In this document: positions 46,568 through 48,434 of the stretch, piece after piece
Layout: each line of letters starts with the position of its first letter
How positions within the stretch are numbered: the first letter of the stretch is position 1
From: Alectoria sarmentosa
Taxonomy: Eukaryota; Ascomycota; Lecanoromycetes; Lecanorales; Parmeliaceae
DNA length: 48,434 nucleotides
Reading direction: 5' to 3'
NCBI GenBank assembly: GCA_009733775.1
Contig: WOGZ01000254.1
Coordinates: 1 to 48,434 of the forward strand
Program-made: the position numbers and the translations under genes
The notes under the pieces: generated by a model
Told to the model about the DNA's origin: nothing
Databases searched by the model: none
What the model saw: the letters and a program-made list of their open reading frames with translations, nothing else

Positions 46568-46664
46568 ATCTTTAATAAAAAAATATTAATAAAAAAATAT
46601 TAATAAAAAGATATTAACAAAAAGCCTTTAACAAAAAATATTAACAAAAAGGTTTTGATAAAAA
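46568..46664. repeat. 14-bp tandem repeat, seven units
   Basis: Seven consecutive units follow the pattern N-x-TATTAAYAAAAA: ATCTTTAATAAAAA, two copies of AATATTAATAAAAA, GATATTAACAAAAA, GCCTTTAACAAAAA, a 13-bp ATATTAACAAAAA and GGTTTTGATAAAAA. It sits right after the 17-bp array. Confidence 0.8.
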
Positions 46665-47898
46665 ACATTTGATAGCGCATACACAATAAAAGAAAAACTT
46701 ACTCATAATAAATAAATAACGATGATTTAAGTCTTTTTTAAATTTATATAATTTGTTAAAAAGCAAACACGCAAATATGAGTGCAAACAAAATTCAATTA
46801 TCATTTTCATCGTCGATAATTATTAGAATTGAAATTGCTGAAATAGATTTATATTCGATTAACAAAAAATAATTTATTTTTCATTTTAAAATATATTAAA
46901 AAGTTGATACGATTTTTAAAGATTTTTTCATTAATAATCCTTATTATTAAAAAATGCTTATCATTTATTAAATTCTTTAATAATCGTATCGTTTTATAAT
47001 GTATATTAAATGAAATTTTATTATAAATCGTAAATAATCGTGAAGAATCACATTTTTTGATCTTTTTCAACAATTTTGTCGATTTGTTTGATTATTTGTA
47101 TACTCTTTTTCAATGTTATCACATCATTACCTTTACGAATTAATTCGTTGATTAATTATGTTTTTTAGAATCGCTTTTTGATATCAAATGTTTGAAATTC
47201 ATTTTGAATCGTTATCATTTCAATATTTATTAAGATTTTAAAATTTATTTAAATGTTTTTTTATTGTTTTTCATTAATATCGCGATCAAATATAAATGTT
47301 TAATTATTAAATTATACGACTTTAATTCATTTGTTTGATTACATCGTTTCAAAATAATCAATTAAATTTATAATTTCGACGAGGCGATCTTCTTTTTTGA
47401 TAAAACGATTTTTTTTTAAAAGATTTAAACGATGATAAAGAAAAGATATAAGGGCTTAAAAAAAAACGTAAAAGATAATAATAATAATATATTAACTTAT
47501 TATAAGTTAACGATTGCGAAAGATTATATATTGATTGTTTATAAAAGGTTATAATAACGAAATATCTATTTCTGATTGATTCTTCTCTAAGAAAAACTTT
47601 AATAACGCGTTTTTTTATTTAAAAAGAATATGATTATACTTCTCATATTTGATAAACATTTAAACTCTCAAATTAATTTAAACTTGCGATAAACCTTTAT
47701 TATAAAACAAATTTAATGCACTTTTGAAATTCGCGCGAGCAATATGATATATCGCATAAACGCAATAATCAATTTGATTTTATTCGAATTTATTAAAAAA
47801 TATAAAGAAAAATTTATTTAAATCAATTTTTTTTTAATAAGCATACGCTTCTCGATTATAACGAATTATAATTTTTATTCTCATAAAATATTTAATTC
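46665..47898. other. Unassigned AT-rich stretch with one possible minus-strand relic
   Basis: A minus-strand open stretch at 46849-47073 (74 codons) reads KKCDSSRLFTIYNKISFNIH and LLKNLINDKHFLIIRIINEK. This is more balanced than background and may be a decayed coding piece. No motif is recognised. The rest shows nothing. Confidence 0.35.
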
Positions 47899-48127
47899 TT
47901 ACCTTATCGTCGCTTATATACGATTAAATGATTTGTTAACTGTATGTTGAAATATACTTAAATTAATTTTCGTCTGAATATTATGTTCAAATTGTAAATT
48001 AATTATCAATTTGATTGAAGTTTGTTATATATAACAAATATTTATTATTAACAAATTGTTATTGTTAACAAATGATTCGATCTTTTGTCGACAAATTGTT
48101 GAAGAATTATTGAATCATTGTTATGAG
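47899..48127. repeat. 229-bp dispersed direct repeat, copy 2
   Basis: This is the gap-free partner of 1402-1630, in the same orientation and 46.5 kb away. At most differing sites this copy keeps G or C where copy 1 has A or T, so copy 2 is the less decayed of the two. It lies about 200 bases before the GC-rich minisatellite at the window end. Confidence 0.75.
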
Positions 48128-48323
48128 ATTGTTGAAAGAAAAAAAATTTGTTATCATTTTTTTGAAATGATTTTAACAATATTTCATATTTCTTTTAACA
48201 TTATTTCGATTATTTTTTAACATCAAATTTCGATAAAATTCTTGCGCATTTTTTGTTGAAATGTTATATTAATATCTACATTTTATGATTATCGCAATTA
48301 CGTAATTATGTATTACGCAAATT

Positions 48324-48434
48324 CATGGTACGGGTATCGCAGTCACGGAACGGGTATCGCAGTCATGTAGCCAGGTAGCCATGGTACGGGTATCGCAGTC
48401 ACGGAACGGGCATCGCAGTCATGTAGCCAGGTAG
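48324..48434. repeat. 56-bp GC-rich minisatellite (two units, continues beyond the window)
   Basis: Unit 1 starts at 48324 and unit 2 at 48380. They differ at one visible site (GGGTATCGC versus GGGCATCGC). Each unit holds two subunits of about 20 bp sharing ACGGGTATCGCAGTCA, then GTAGCCAGGTAGC. The base composition changes sharply from AT-rich at its left edge. The array is cut by the window end, so its copy number is unknown. Confidence 0.9.

Noticed and set aside
46477..46664. CRISPR-like array
   Set aside because: The units are 14-17 bp, directly adjoining and without spacers, so they are minisatellites.
1..48434. Mitochondrial or plastid genome, or an AT-rich bacterial genome
   Set aside because: No organelle or bacterial genes, rRNA or tRNA are visible. 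The content is nuclear-type LTR retrotransposons with C-to-T decay.
48324..48434. Telomeric repeat
   Set aside because: The unit is 56 bp and does not resemble the fungal TTAGGG-type telomere sequence.

Overview
This window looks like a stretch of gene-poor, very AT-rich heterochromatin from a filamentous ascomycete fungus (Pezizomycotina). The organism call is an inference. It rests on decayed fungal-type Ty3/gypsy and Ty1/copia retrotransposons that carry mutations of the repeat-induced point mutation (RIP) kind. Recognisable domains have lost catalytic Asp to Asn, Ser/Pro to Phe/Leu, and Trp/Gln/Arg to stop. Paired repeats differ almost only by transitions. I see no intact protein-coding gene, no rRNA, tRNA or CRISPR array, and nothing bacterial. 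Nearly every open frame is a short gap between RIP-made stops or a shadow on the wrong strand.

Layout. (1) 1-1401 is AT-rich with nothing recognised; 1402-1630 is one copy of a 229-bp repeat that recurs at 47899-48127. (2) About 2200-7318, plus strand: a degraded copia-like element 'A' with a zinc-knuckle relic (3550-3591), reverse transcriptase (5207-5586) and RNase H (about 6190-6375). It ends in an LTR at 7319-7441. (3) That same LTR is the 5' LTR of copia element 'B' (plus strand, 7319 to about 14275), which keeps gag, protease, integrase, RT and RNase H relics but has lost its 3' LTR. (4) About 14276-16734 is unassigned. (5) 16735-31290 is a minus-strand Ty3/gypsy chromovirus with terminal LTRs (16735-16906 and 31118-31290). 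Its pol can be followed through RT, RNase H, integrase and a C-terminal chromodomain. It is split by a complete copia element 'C' (21958-29040, minus strand, same family as B) with two 113-bp LTRs and an apparent AAAAA target-site duplication. (6) 31291-39204 is unassigned degraded sequence, probably coding on the minus strand in places. (7) 39205-39682 is a better-preserved TG...CA-bounded block, possibly an LTR. It is followed by an unidentified plus-strand decayed reading frame (about 40403-41818). (8) 43000-47898 is AT-rich with several tandem repeats. (9) At 48324 composition jumps to GC-rich with a 56-bp minisatellite that runs off the window, probably the edge of the AT-rich block.

Nothing here works as a pathway. 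The window records successive retrotransposon insertion, nesting, recombination and mutation. The points most worth checking are the nested insertion, the LTR shared by A and B, the GC-rich 3' region of element C that has largely escaped mutation, an 18-bp perfect palindrome kept in the copia LTRs, and the high share of surviving C in CpG.
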